Below are positions 9,382-20,800 of a stretch of DNA of 64,000 bases, piece after piece (the stretch's first letter is position 1; every line of letters begins with the position of its first letter). Under the pieces are notes generated by a model. The model saw only the letters and a program-made list of their open reading frames with translations. It ran no database searches and was not told the DNA's origin. The translations under genes and the position numbers were made by a program. Location of the stretch: NCBI GenBank assembly GCA_964277385.1, contig OZ195520.1:124001-188000 (forward strand). Reading direction: 5' to 3'. The stretch comes from WRAU01 sp964277385. GTDB taxonomy: Bacteria; Pseudomonadota; Alphaproteobacteria; WRAU01; Hepatincolaceae.

Positions 9382-9990
9382 TTATTTTTGTAAAAGTTTA
9401 TCAATTTCTCTTTCTACAGCACTAAAACTAGGATTTCCAACAAGTTTAACACTAGAGCTTGTTACTTTATTTTCTGCTTTTATAATAAATATTGTAGGAG
9501 TTCCTTCAACAGAAAGAGATTGTAGATATTTTTTAGAATTTTCTATTAACTTCTCTTGAAATACTTTATCGTTAGCCTTTTCAAGATCCTGATCAGATAA
9601 TCCCATTAATTTAGCGTATGTTTTTACATCTTTAACAGATTTTAATTTTGCTTGATTTTTCAAATATACGGAAAGTAGTTTAAAAAAATCTTTGTTGTTT
9701 TTTGTTTGGTAAAGTACAGAGTGTGCATATAAATTAATCTCTCCCCCAAAAGGAACATCTATAAATATTAATTTTACCAATCCTTTATCTATATATTTTT
9801 CTTTAATTTTGGGGATTATTGTTTCCGAAAATGTTGCACAATGAACACAAGATATAGATCCAAATTCATAAATAACAACAGGGGCATTTTCTTTTCCAAT
9901 GAATCTATCATGAGTTGTATATGCAGACATTAATAAAGAGCTAGTAAATAATAATGCAAAAAACGTAAAAACTATATTTTTTATAATCAT
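9382..9990 (-). CDS. DsbA-like secreted thioredoxin-fold protein
   Basis: Probable periplasmic thiol-disulfide oxidoreductase. An in-frame ATG exists at 10113, but that extension would overlap the end of the DUF721 gene. The ATG at 9990 is preceded by an AGGA ribosome site 11 bases upstream and starts a clean signal peptide (MIIKNIVFTFFALLF), so I choose it, giving 202 residues. The active site CVHC follows the GSISC strand, and a cis-proline loop (EGTPTIFII) lies near the C-terminus, as in DsbA/BdbD-like 'thioredoxin domain' proteins. It sits between DUF721 and the F0 operon. Its client proteins are unknown. Confidence 0.88.
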   Translation of the reverse strand: MIIKNIVFTFFALLFTSSLLMSAYTTHDRFIGKENAPVVIYEFGSISCVHCATFSETIIPKIKEKYIDKGLVKLIFIDVPFGGEINLYAHSVLYQTKNNKDFFKLLSVYLKNQAKLKSVKDVKTYAKLMGLSDQDLEKANDKVFQEKLIENSKKYLQSLSVEGTPTIFIIKAENKVTSSSVKLVGNPSFSAVEREIDKLLQK

Positions 9991-10082
9991 AAATGCAACA
10001 ATCCTGTTATAAATAAAGCTAATAATACGAATCATAATAAAGTTAAAAAGAAATATCAAGTAATAAGTTAAAATATGTAAAA

Positions 10083-10385
10083 TTATGTAATGAATTTTAG
10101 TTGAACTATACAATTATAGCCAAAATATGAATTTATTTTTTGCATTATTTCTTGTGACTTATGCATAATCACATTATTTATTACATAATTATCTGATTTT
10201 ATATAAATAATTCCTTGATTATTTTTATTCCAAACTATTTTATAAGGGCTGGTCCCATTTTTGAACTCATTAGGCATGATTATTTGCCAATCTTCTATTA
10301 ATTTTATAAAATAAATTCCTTTTTTTTCTATTATAGGTTGTGTAATTTTTTCCACAAAGTAAAATAATTTTTTGCTATCTTTCAT
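10083..10385 (-). CDS. DUF721 family protein (DciA-like)
   Basis: A 100-residue protein with the DUF721 pattern: a W-x-IIMP motif (DWQIIMP), a central beta region (GIIYIKSDN), then EIMQKINSYFGYNCIVQLKF at the end. DUF721 includes DciA, which helps load the replicative helicase DnaB in bacteria without DnaC. Whether this short copy does so is inference. In many alphaproteobacteria a DUF721 gene lies beside a thioredoxin-like secreted protein, as here. It is the first gene of the minus-strand run. A 9-bp inverted repeat lies about 30-55 bases upstream. Confidence 0.75.
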   Translation of the reverse strand: MKDSKKLFYFVEKITQPIIEKKGIYFIKLIEDWQIIMPNEFKNGTSPYKIVWNKNNQGIIYIKSDNYVINNVIMHKSQEIMQKINSYFGYNCIVQLKFIT

Positions 10386-10413
10386 TAAAATGTTTGTACC
10401 GTATAGTTATTTA

Positions 10414-10438
10414 TATACTATATACTTCGTATAGTATA
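10414..10438. promoter_or_regulatory. Inverted repeat upstream of the DUF721 gene
   Basis: TATACTATA (10414-10422) and TATAGTATA (10430-10438) are perfect inverted copies separated by seven bases. They lie 29-53 bases upstream of the minus-strand DUF721 start, where its promoter should be. This is a candidate operator or promoter element only; AT-rich palindromes also arise by chance. Confidence 0.3.
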
Positions 10439-10448
10439 ACATATAATT

Positions 10449-11143
10449 ATAATTGGTGATAAAAAGTATGTTAATTTTAAGAATTTTAAAAAAATTATTT
10501 TGGATAATATAAATAAATTAACTACTTTAATAGGTTCTAATGGAGTTGGAAAAGCTAATTTTTTATCAATAATAGAGTTTATATTTAGTTCTTTTCGAGA
10601 TTGTATTCATCAATGTAATATAGAAAAGAAGGTTAGCATATACCTAGGATTTGAGGATAAAAATACAAAAGAAACATGTATTTATTAATTTACTTTAGAA
10701 TATGAGAATCGTAGAGGATTTAGAATTATTAATGATAAATTTATAGATCAAACAAATAATACCAAATATTATAACAATAAAAATTTAACTACTTTGGATT
10801 TAAGTGATGACTTAGATTTATAATTTTAAATTTATTATTGAATTTGCCAATAAATTTAAGACTATTATTAGTTTTGTTATAAGAACCAGAAGTATCTTTA
10901 CACCCAATAGTACTTGATATTTTGAGAGGTCTAATAGAATCTTCTTCTTAAGATAGTCAAATAATGGTAGCAACACAATCTCCATATTTGTTAGATAAAT
11001 TAAACTTAAATAGTATTTTTGTTCTTACTTTAAATAAAAATAACGAAACAGAAATAAAAATTATAGATAAAAGTAACCTTGAGGAGTGGCTGAAAGAATA
11101 TTCTATAGGAGACTTATGGTTAATGAATATATTTGGCGGATGA
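10449..11143 (+). pseudogene. Remnant of an AAA ATPase gene (COG1106/RloA-like)
   Basis: One continuous frame, broken by stops, reads as a short SMC/OLD-like AAA ATPase. It has FKNFKKIILDNINKL followed by LIGSNGVGKAN, a P-loop in which the usual Ser after Lys is Ala. Stops follow at 10687-10689 (TAA) and 10818-10820. A Walker B region follows (EPEVSLHP, with a TAA just before it), then MVATQSPYLLDKL, the usual D-loop/switch segment, ending IFGG at a TGA (11141-11143). No ATG precedes the frame. Such ATPases normally pair with a nuclease or DUF4276 protein in defence or abortive-infection modules, and a DUF4276 remnant follows directly. The gene is clearly inactive. Confidence 0.7.
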
Positions 11144-11152
11144 TCTCTTTAA

Positions 11153-11745
11153 ATATCTAAGGAAATTATTTTAGGAATATTAGTAGAAGGAGAAACCGAA
11201 GCCTATTTTGCTAAATATGTCTTAGTAAGATATTTAAAAAATTATAACATAAAGTTAGCAGATCCAGTTTTCTTGGAGGGAATGTTAATTTATCAAGATT
11301 AGAAAAAATTTTGTATATAATGTCTTCAAATTACGATTATGTTACGACTTTATATGATTTTTATGGATTTGAAGGTAAAGATAACAATGAAAAAAATAGC
11401 TTATGTGATAAAATAAAAAATAATGGATTAGTAAAAACATGTTGATAATGTTATTCCATATTTCAGATGTATGAATTTGAAGCAATATTATTTTCAGATT
11501 TGAGTGTTCTATGTAAATAGATGAACGATGATCCTATTTATTGTCCAAAAATATATGCAATTATTTAAAGAAAACTTAAGAAGGTAAAATCCAGAACAAG
11601 TTAATAATAGCATATTAACAGCCCCATCAAAAAGGATGGAGGTACAAAAAAACTTTATATAGATATTATTATAGCTATTATAACTCAAGAAATTGGTATT
11701 TCAACGGTAAGAGAAATGTGTCCAAATTTTAAATTTTGTTTCTGA
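11153..11745 (+). pseudogene. Remnant of a DUF4276 (RloB-like) gene
   Basis: Ten bases after the ATPase remnant a frame starts with ATA where ATG is expected, then ISKEIILGILVEGETEAYF, the typical N-terminus of DUF4276 proteins. Further family segments appear in shifted frames: DYVTTLYDFYGF, then FQMYEFEAILFSDL, then TAPSKR, then EIGISTVREMCPNFKF before a TGA at 11743-11745. At least three frameshifts and several stops are present. DUF4276 genes are usually encoded beside AAA ATPases in suspected anti-phage systems, so the two remnants probably formed one operon. The lost start codon, frameshifts and stops show it is dead. Confidence 0.68.
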
Positions 11746-11769
11746 TAAGAATAATATATTATAAGAACA

Positions 11770-11789
11770 ATATAATATCAATATTATAT
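11770..11789. promoter_or_regulatory. Palindrome upstream of the giant gene
   Basis: ATATAATAT and ATATTATAT flank two central bases, making a 20-base palindrome about 95 bases upstream of the giant gene's start. It contains a TATAAT hexamer (11771-11776) that could be a -10 element. Candidate operator/promoter only; AT richness makes chance likely. Confidence 0.25.
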
Positions 11790-11883
11790 AAAATTATAGA
11801 ATATTAGTTTTTTATATCATATACCTTAGAGTAAGTAAAGCTTTTTTATATATAACAATAAATGATTCTTAAGAGGTATTTAA

Positions 11884-14800
11884 GTGAATAAGTCAGTAGT
11901 GTATAGTGATAATTCTGTCCAAGTTGAGGATCCCAACAAAGGTAATATAGTTATTTATGCTCATCCAGAGGATGTAATAAACTTAGATTTTGATTTAGCT
12001 TTTTTAAAAAAAGAGTTAGTAAATGGAGATTTGGTTATTACAACAATTTCAGGTGGAACTGTCACAATTGCTAATTATTCAATTATGTTTATGCAAAAAC
12101 AAATACCGATTATTGTAGATTCTCTTTCGCAAAGATATGGTTATAATGATTTTCTTGATGATGCTAAGGCATTTTCTTCTTCTGATAATACTGATCTTCT
12201 TGTTATTAATAGAACAGTATCTACACCAAAATCTACTGAAAATGGGGGAGATTTTTTAGCCTCTGGTGAAGAAATCTTATTTAACGAATATGATCAAAAA
12301 GAATTAAGCGGTATGATAGAAGTTGAGGAACAAAGCCCTATATTATCATCAGATGTATTTTCTAATCCTAATACTGTACTAACCCTTTATCCAGAAGGTA
12401 TAGATAAAAATGATACTTCAGTGGTTTATACCTATGCAGGAAGAACTATACTAAATCAAGAAGAAGTAGGAAACAAACCTGTTGTGGTTAGAAATTCTAA
12501 TCCTCAAATTTCACCGCTTTATGGAACTAGTGTTGTAACCTCATCAGAAGGTGATACCGCTATTATAAAAGCATTAGCTGGTGGTGGTAAGATGCAAGGT
12601 AATGATTACTCTAGTTATATGTATAGTCCAGAGCTTTTAGATTATTCTTCTTCTGCAGGATCTATACACTATGAAGCCTATAATGGCAAACAGATTCAAA
12701 GAGGAATAAATCTAAAATTTTTAGATTCAGCTACTTTTTTTGATAATATTATTATAAGAGATGTGCCCGAAGGTATTAAATTTATTTCTACACCTACAAC
12801 TGAAGTGCAACCATTAGGTAATAATGCTTTTCAGATAATTTCTAGATCTCAATCTAATGCTATGGACATATATTTTGTTTATAATGAAGCAAATGCTATA
12901 GATGCCTATGGTAATCCAATAGGCTTGAAACAAATTATGCAGGAATGTCAAATTGAAGTTACAGGATTTAATCCAAAATATCAACAAATGGTAAATGGTA
13001 AATCAACTTTCACTTTTGATTTTAGAGAAGTTCATGGTGATGAAGATATTAATAACTTTTCAATGTATAATACTTTTACTTTTTCAACCTTGTTTGATCC
13101 ACTAATTGTTAGAACCAGTAATTATGATGACTATATAGTAGGAGGAGTAACTAGCCATATTTATGACCTTTTGCAGGGTAATAATATATTTATTGGCGGT
13201 GATGGAAATGATACCGTATATATGGGAGAAGGTAGTAGTGAGTATGAGTATAAATTTGGTAATGACAGAGTTGATGCCAAAGCCACAATGAATAGTATTG
13301 ATAATCCAACAATAACAGGTACAGATACTTTAAAATTTAATTATGGAGCATATGTAGATAAAACAACAGGATCATACAATTTTAATAGAGATGTACATAT
13401 AGCGTTAGATAATGGTTATGTAAAAGTAAATAATAATGCAAAAAATTCTAAAAATGTAGAAGATAATTCATATTCAGAATTTAAGAATTTTGATTTGTTG
13501 TATTTAGAAAGCGATGAGCAACAATTTTCGCAGATTAATAATGAAATTACAATTAATAGTACAAAAGGTTTCTATGGTTTTCAAATATTTGCGGGTAGTA
13601 ATGATACAACGAATGGTCAAAGTGGTAATATATTAAATTTAGGATTAGCGTCTCTTATAGATTTCAGTGAAGAAAATGGAGCGTATATTTCTTCGGTTTT
13701 GCTAAGAACAAACCCAGAAAAGGATACAGATTTTGATAAAACACAAAAGATTTATTTTTCGTCTGGCAATGGATCTAATAATAAAAATATATTTACGACA
13801 ATTCGAGGTTCAGAGGGTAATGATTACTATTTAGCATCTGATCATAAAAATTATGATGTTTATTTTGATGGTAAACAAGGAAGAAATACGATAGATTTTT
13901 CTTTAGTTGCTAATACAAGTGTAGTATATGATGTTGTTAGTGGTAGTGCAGAATATTCAGGTCAAAAAGATACCCTAATTAATATAGGTGTTTTTATAGG
14001 ATCAAAACAATATGATACGGTTTATGCTAGTGGTGTTGGTAGTATGACCTTTTATATGAGTCCAGAGGATATTAGCTCATCAGCAGGTAATGTTGTTTCA
14101 TACGAAAGATTTGCAGGTATTGATGGCAAAGGAGTAGAAATAGATTATGTTGTAGGTAAGGATTCTGGTGGTTTTATCCAAGTAGACAAATATGGTCGCG
14201 GAAAGGATGTAATATATGGAAGCCCTGAGATTAAAGCATCACAAGCCAATGATATATTTTATTTATCTATGTCAAATAATTATAGTATAAATGGCATAGC
14301 TGGTAAGAATACCATGGACTATTCAAAAGATATTTCTAGTACAGGAATCATAGTTAATGTTAAGAATGTAGGTACAAATTCTGATGCTAGTGGATCTATT
14401 AATAAGGCGTCTTATGTTGATAATTTTGTTTATATACAATCAATAATAGGTACCAATCAAAATGATACATTTTTAATTTCAGGAGATCAAAGATCCTCTA
14501 TGCATTATGATGGTAGAGGAGGTTATAATACTATAGATTACTCAGATATCAAAGATGGTATTCGTATTAATTATAATATATCAAAAGAAGAATTAACAAA
14601 AGTTTATATTTCAACCAATGAAAGAATTAAAGATGATGTTATAGGTTTTTCTTCTTTAATAGGTACAAAAGAAGATGATATGTTTATAGCAGAAGATAAT
14701 GCTTGGCAAACAGCATCTAATGTTATTTATGATGGAAATGTAAGCAAATATAATCCGTCAAAAGAAATAACCTTAAATTCATATAATGAGCTTGAAAATG

Positions 14801-17800
14801 CAGGTAATGTTTTATATTTAAATTATGAGATAAAAGAGTCTTTAAACTTATCAATTCTTAGCTCAAAATTTATTAATTTTGATACATTAAGATTAGGAGA
14901 TTTTAATAACGAGATAAGTTATTCAGATACTAACTTTAAAGTTTTTTGGGGATCAACTAATAAAAATGTAAAAACTGTATTTAATGCTTCGGTTTCAGCA
15001 TCGCAGGTAGATTTTTCCATAAATGGAAATAAAGCAGAGGTTGGTACTTTAACTTTATATAACTTTGATATATTAAAAGCATCAGATTTTGGATCTGTAT
15101 TTAAAGTTAAAGTAGGAAGTGATCGTAGTAAAGATTATGAGTACTCATTTATTGGAGGACAATCGGTATTAGATACTCTTGATTATACAGGTTCACAAGT
15201 TGATTTAAGATTTGATTTAGGTAAAACAGGAGCTTATGATCAAGGTTCTGTAACAAAAGAATATAAGAATTCAAACAATAAAGATTATTTTACCAATATT
15301 GATAGATTTACAGGAGGTAATGGTGATGATGTATTTATATTAAATCCTTATAAAACAAGCTATTATATTGATGGTGGGGCTGGTAATAACAACACAATTT
15401 CTTATGAGAACTATCTGTCGCCAGTAACGCAAGCAGATATAGATTATACAATGTTTACAAATATTCAGGCATTTAGATTAACAAATTTTGATGATGTTTG
15501 GTTCATAAATTCAGAAGCAAGAGGTGAAACAAAAGTTGATGGTGGAGGAGGTTTTGATAAAGTTTTAATAGGAGCAGATGTTAAGGAATTAAAATATACA
15601 ATTTCTGATAAGGTAGTATTAAATATAACATCTCCAACAAGTTCAGAGCATCATTTAAAACAATTTGAAGTATTAAATGGTACGAATGCAGGATCAAATC
15701 CAACATCTTCAGATAAAGTAATTATGGAAACATCAGATAATAAGTCTATTTTAAAAAATAGTTACACTAATGATGGTTACTTCTACTTTATACTTAATAA
15801 CGGAGATTTAGATTATTCAAAACTAGATAAAGGAGTAACAGTAGAAATATTTTCAGAAAAAACAGTAGCTCCAGGTGTTAGATCTTCGTTGCTTATAGAT
15901 AAACAAGAAGGTAATGCTGATTATTATCTTGGTGTAAAAAATATAAAACTTACAAATTTTGATGATACGATACGATTAGATCTTTCTGACCCTGAAGTTT
16001 TTGAAAATTTAAAGATTGATGCAGGAGGAGGAAAAAATACTATAGATTATTCTAGCTCATCTTTTGGTGTAAAATTTGATGCTGTAGCAGAGACATTAGA
16101 TGGTAAAGCCTTTTCAATTAAAAACTGGAGTGTATTAAAAGCAGGAGATGGAGATAATTTATTTATTTTAGATCCTAGCAAATCTAAAGATTTAGAAATA
16201 ATATCAGGTTTTGGTACTAGTACTATAGATTTTTCAAAATTTAGTGCAGATTTAGTGTTTAATTTTGAGTCTTCTCAAGGAGAGTTATTTTCAGTAACAC
16301 AAGGAACAACAAACATAGTAAAAGCTTCAGGTGTTAGCAATATAAAAGGTGGTAGTGGCAATGATTATTTTTATGGTATTTCCTTAGGTTCTTATAATAT
16401 AGATGGTCAAGGTGGAACTAACACTCTTGATTATAGTAAATCAACAGATGTGTTAGGTTTTTCATTTGAGTTGAAAAACGAAGAAGATTCGTTTATTTCT
16501 AAAGGAAGCTCTAATAATATTGATCGTTTTAGCAATATAGATAAAATAATTGGTACAAATCGTGATGATTATTTTACAATCTCATCAGAAAATAAAGTCA
16601 AATACATTGATGCAGGTGGAGGAAGAAACGAATTATTGGTTGAAGCAGTAGTGGGTTCGAATCAAGGTTTTAATTTTGATTTAGATAAAAAAGAATTAAG
16701 TGGTGGTGGTTTTTCAGGAATAATCAAAATTGATAATTTTTCAGTTTTAAATGGTTCAGTAAATGATGATATTTTTACATTCTCAAGTGATGAGGTTTTA
16801 AAACAAAGAGGAGAAATAATTGGAGGTGATGGTAATAACACCTTGAATGCAAAAATACGAGATTCAAATGGAAATAATGTTGGTTTGTATATAGATTTAT
16901 CTAGTGGTATATTTTATAGAAACAACAAGGGAACAGCAGTTAGAGACGAACATCTTACTGTAAGTAAAATTACCAATATTAATTTAGGTGATGGTGATGA
17001 TATATTATTGTTTTCAGGAGAATTAACCTCATCAAATTATAAGGTTGATTTAGGAGGTGGTAATAATTTAATATCTTTTGAAAAAGTTAATTACTCTTTA
17101 TCTGGTACTTTTGATGAAATATTATATCAGGCAACAAACGGTTCAACACTTAATGTTAAAGGTAATTATGGTTTAAAATTAACAATGTTCTCAGATACTC
17201 TTAAAATTAAAGAGGGTGAGAAAGCTGTGCTTGTAGATGGTGCTGGTGGTGTAAATACTGTAGATTATAGTGATGTTAGTTCTAAATTATATATGAGCTT
17301 GCTTTCTGCTAACAATAATGAATTAGAAGTAAGCAGACAAGAAGCAAGTGGTACTAAAACTGATAAATTATATAGTTTTTCAAAATTCATTTTAGGAAAA
17401 GGAGATGACTATATAGAAGCAGGTGGGTCTAGTGCAACAGAGATAGATGGTAATTCTGGTACTAATACAATTTCTTATGAAAAATTAGAAACTGGTCTTA
17501 TTGCTAATTTAGAAGCTGGAACTGTTTTTAAAACAGAGTATAAAACCGTAGATAGAATAAGGAATTTTCAAATATTTAAGGGTTCATTGGGAAATGATAT
17601 TGTTTATGCTTCTAAGAATGTTAAAGAGATTTGGGGTAATAAAGGTAATGATACTTTGAATTTATCAAAATTATCAGATAGTAGAATTAGTTTTTCTTCT
17701 TTGAATGATAGTGAAATAAAAGTTACCCATAATGATGGATCATTTAATATAAAAAAAGAAGGTGGTTCGGTAAAAGATACTTCTTATAAAAGGGTAATCT

Positions 17801-20800
17801 TTGGAAATAATCAAACAGCAAATATAGAATTATCATCAATAGATAATAGAGAATATGTATATTCTAGTGGTTCTATAAATTATAGGGCTATGAGTCAGTA
17901 TGGTATTAATGTTAATTATGAAAAGCAGACAGTTTCTTATAAAGGAAGTGGTCCTAATACTAATTCAGATCGTTTTTTATCTTCTAATACGGTAGTATAT
18001 GGTACAAATAACGGAGATGTTTATAATGGTTTAAACTCATCATCTAATACTGTTATTGAGGCTGGAACAGGCGATGATAGGGTATCTTTTGATGCTTCTA
18101 CAACGGCTCTTAATGTTAATATTGATGCAACCGGAAATATAGATACAGGGTATGTTAAAATTAATAAAGGAACGCAAGGTAATTTAACTATAGGTGGAAC
18201 AAGGTTTGATGATACTTTTTATATTACAGATCTAAGAGTTTTGAATGTAAATCGTGGTATAGATGGAGGTATTGGATCAAATATTCTTAATTTTTCTAAA
18301 TTAACAGCAGGTCTTGATGGTTATGTTATAGGTGGAAGTGATTATAATTATAAACTTGTTAACATGACTGGATATGTACTTACAAAATATAATGATTCTG
18401 TTATTTGGGTGGTAGTAAAAGACAAAGAAAAATTACCTACAGTAATTGATTTTAATGGAGGTACAAATAACAAGTTAACCTTGAGATTAAATGAGATTGC
18501 TAGTGATGATCTTTCACTGCTTTATGATATATCAGCAACAAATAATAACGCTAGTATTACTATGAATTCGGCAACGTTTTCTCATGCGACTTCTTTTTTA
18601 AATATTCAACAGTTAAAAATGGAATCAAATAAAAATATAGCTAGTTTTAAAGCAGTTTTTAATGGTTTTGATTATACTGGAGTAACTGATATTTTTACTG
18701 ATCAAATACAATTTGGTAGTAATTTTATAAAAGATACAACATTTGAATACAAAAATTATATATTAGATAGATTTGATACTTCAACGATTGTAGGAGGTGT
18801 TAATAATCTTATATTTTCTGGTAGTAGAAATAATGCAGTTATGAAATTACATATTCAAGACTCAAGCAAACAAAATAGCAATGTAAATATTACTATTGCT
18901 GATGCTGTGAATATTACTACGGATATTCCTAATAGACCTATTGCTAGAACTATAAACTATACTGATGAGGTATTATCTGTAAATACAAGTCAAACAAATA
19001 CACAAACTTTCAAATTATCTAAAGTGACACAATCTACAATTACAATGCAAGATGTATCTCTACTTGTAGTAACATCAAATGTTACAATGTCTATGTTTAA
19101 AGAAATTATCTTAGGTTCTAATAATCCTGACCGTTATGATAATTATAATGTGGATTTTATGGGTTATAAAGGTCAGCATGGTAATCTTACAACAGGAGAA
19201 GATTGGGTATTTACTGATAAAAAACTAACAGGAATATTTGCAAATAAATTTACTATAACTCAACAGAACTCAGCTACTAATCCTGCTCATATAAGATTAA
19301 CTGGTACTAATGATACATTAAGAGTATATCAAAACAGAGAGGATTTTAAAACAGCAGGACAAGGAACAATTGGTTACATTGATGGAGGAGCAGGTACTAA
19401 TACTTTATTAATGATGGGAAAAAACGAGGGAGATTTTATTTCTTATATAGGAACTTCTGGAATGTCCTTAGATAGTATAGTAATTACAAAAGGTAAATTA
19501 GCTGCTATTGATGCAGGTAAAAATACTACGCCAAATGCATCTGATCCTAACTCAGAATTTTTTAGATATGATAATTTTCAGATAATAGATTTAAGGGGTG
19601 TTGGTGTTAATAAAAACATGAATAATGATACTATTATCAATATAGTACTGAACTCTAGTACTACGTTTACAACTGTTTATGCGCCAAAAGCAAAGGCGGC
19701 AGTTTCTACGCAAGATAGTATGCAAAGAACTATTTTAAATGCGGCTGGTTATGATGCTTCTGGAGGTACTCCAACTGGAGGTTTTGATACTGGTGGTATT
19801 TATAATGTTAGTTTTGAGTATGATGAAGATAATCCTGGTAAAATGAATAGAATGATGCAGGTTGAGGCAAGATTTGAGAATAAAGTATTTGATATTCATA
19901 ATGTGCAATCTATTTATGGTAAAAAAGGTCAGCAAGATATTGTTAAATTCTCTTATCTTAATACGGAACAGTTTTATGATCTATCATTTCAACTTTCTCA
20001 AGGGAAGAATGTAACTAATTATGGTGCAGACGAATATAACGTTAAATATAGAAAGCAATATTTATACTTAGATTTAGATTTTACAAGAGATGAAACAGGT
20101 GCTAGTAGTAATAATAATTCTGCAAATAGACCTGAGAGTCAATATGATATTATAGATTTTTCTGCTTGGAATGTTAATGATGAATCTCGTGTTTATAATA
20201 TGGCTGTAAATGGATTAAGAGGAACAAATGGTGATGATACCTTACATATGTTTTCAATAGGAGAATATAATACATCAGATTTAACTTCTATTATGATTCT
20301 TATTAAGGCAACTGGACAGCAAAAAATTATTTTGCCACAAACAAGTTTATATTTGGGTGGTTTAAGTGTCTATTTTTCTCCTAAAAAAACTATCATTGAA
20401 TTTCCGAACGCTAGAGCCCCAGAATATTCAGCAACATTTGATTCTTATACTTCAAATTTTAATGAACAAACTACTTTTTTAGCGGGTTCTTCTGGTGAAA
20501 CTAAGGTAGACCAATTTACACTTTTAAATTTTACCACATTCTTTGGGGATCGTTATGGTCATAATAGGGTATCAAACATCAAAATTGGGGGTACAGATTC
20601 ATCTGGGAATAGTGGTTTATTTACAAGTAATAAAGTTCATATATATATGACTCAAATTTCTTCTAAATCGTATAATGATACTGAAAAACCAACCGTAGCA
20701 ACCCGTTATAATGAGTATAAGAATGATGCCACTAGTACTAATAACAAAGTTAATTTTTCTAATATTAATTCAGGTTCACATTATTTTTCATGGGGAGCTT

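Noticed and set aside
9991..10113. N-terminal extension of the DsbA-like protein
   Set aside because: It overlaps the DUF721 gene and puts a second hydrophobic stretch before a complete signal peptide.
10420..10445. Resemblance to a loxP half-site (ACTTCGTATA)
   Set aside because: Only about ten bases match, the second arm and spacer do not, and no recombinase gene is near. It is explained by the local AT-rich inverted repeat.
10500..10688. Small intact ATP-binding protein of 62 residues
   Set aside because: It is only the N-terminal part of a decayed AAA ATPase that continues in frame past a TAA.
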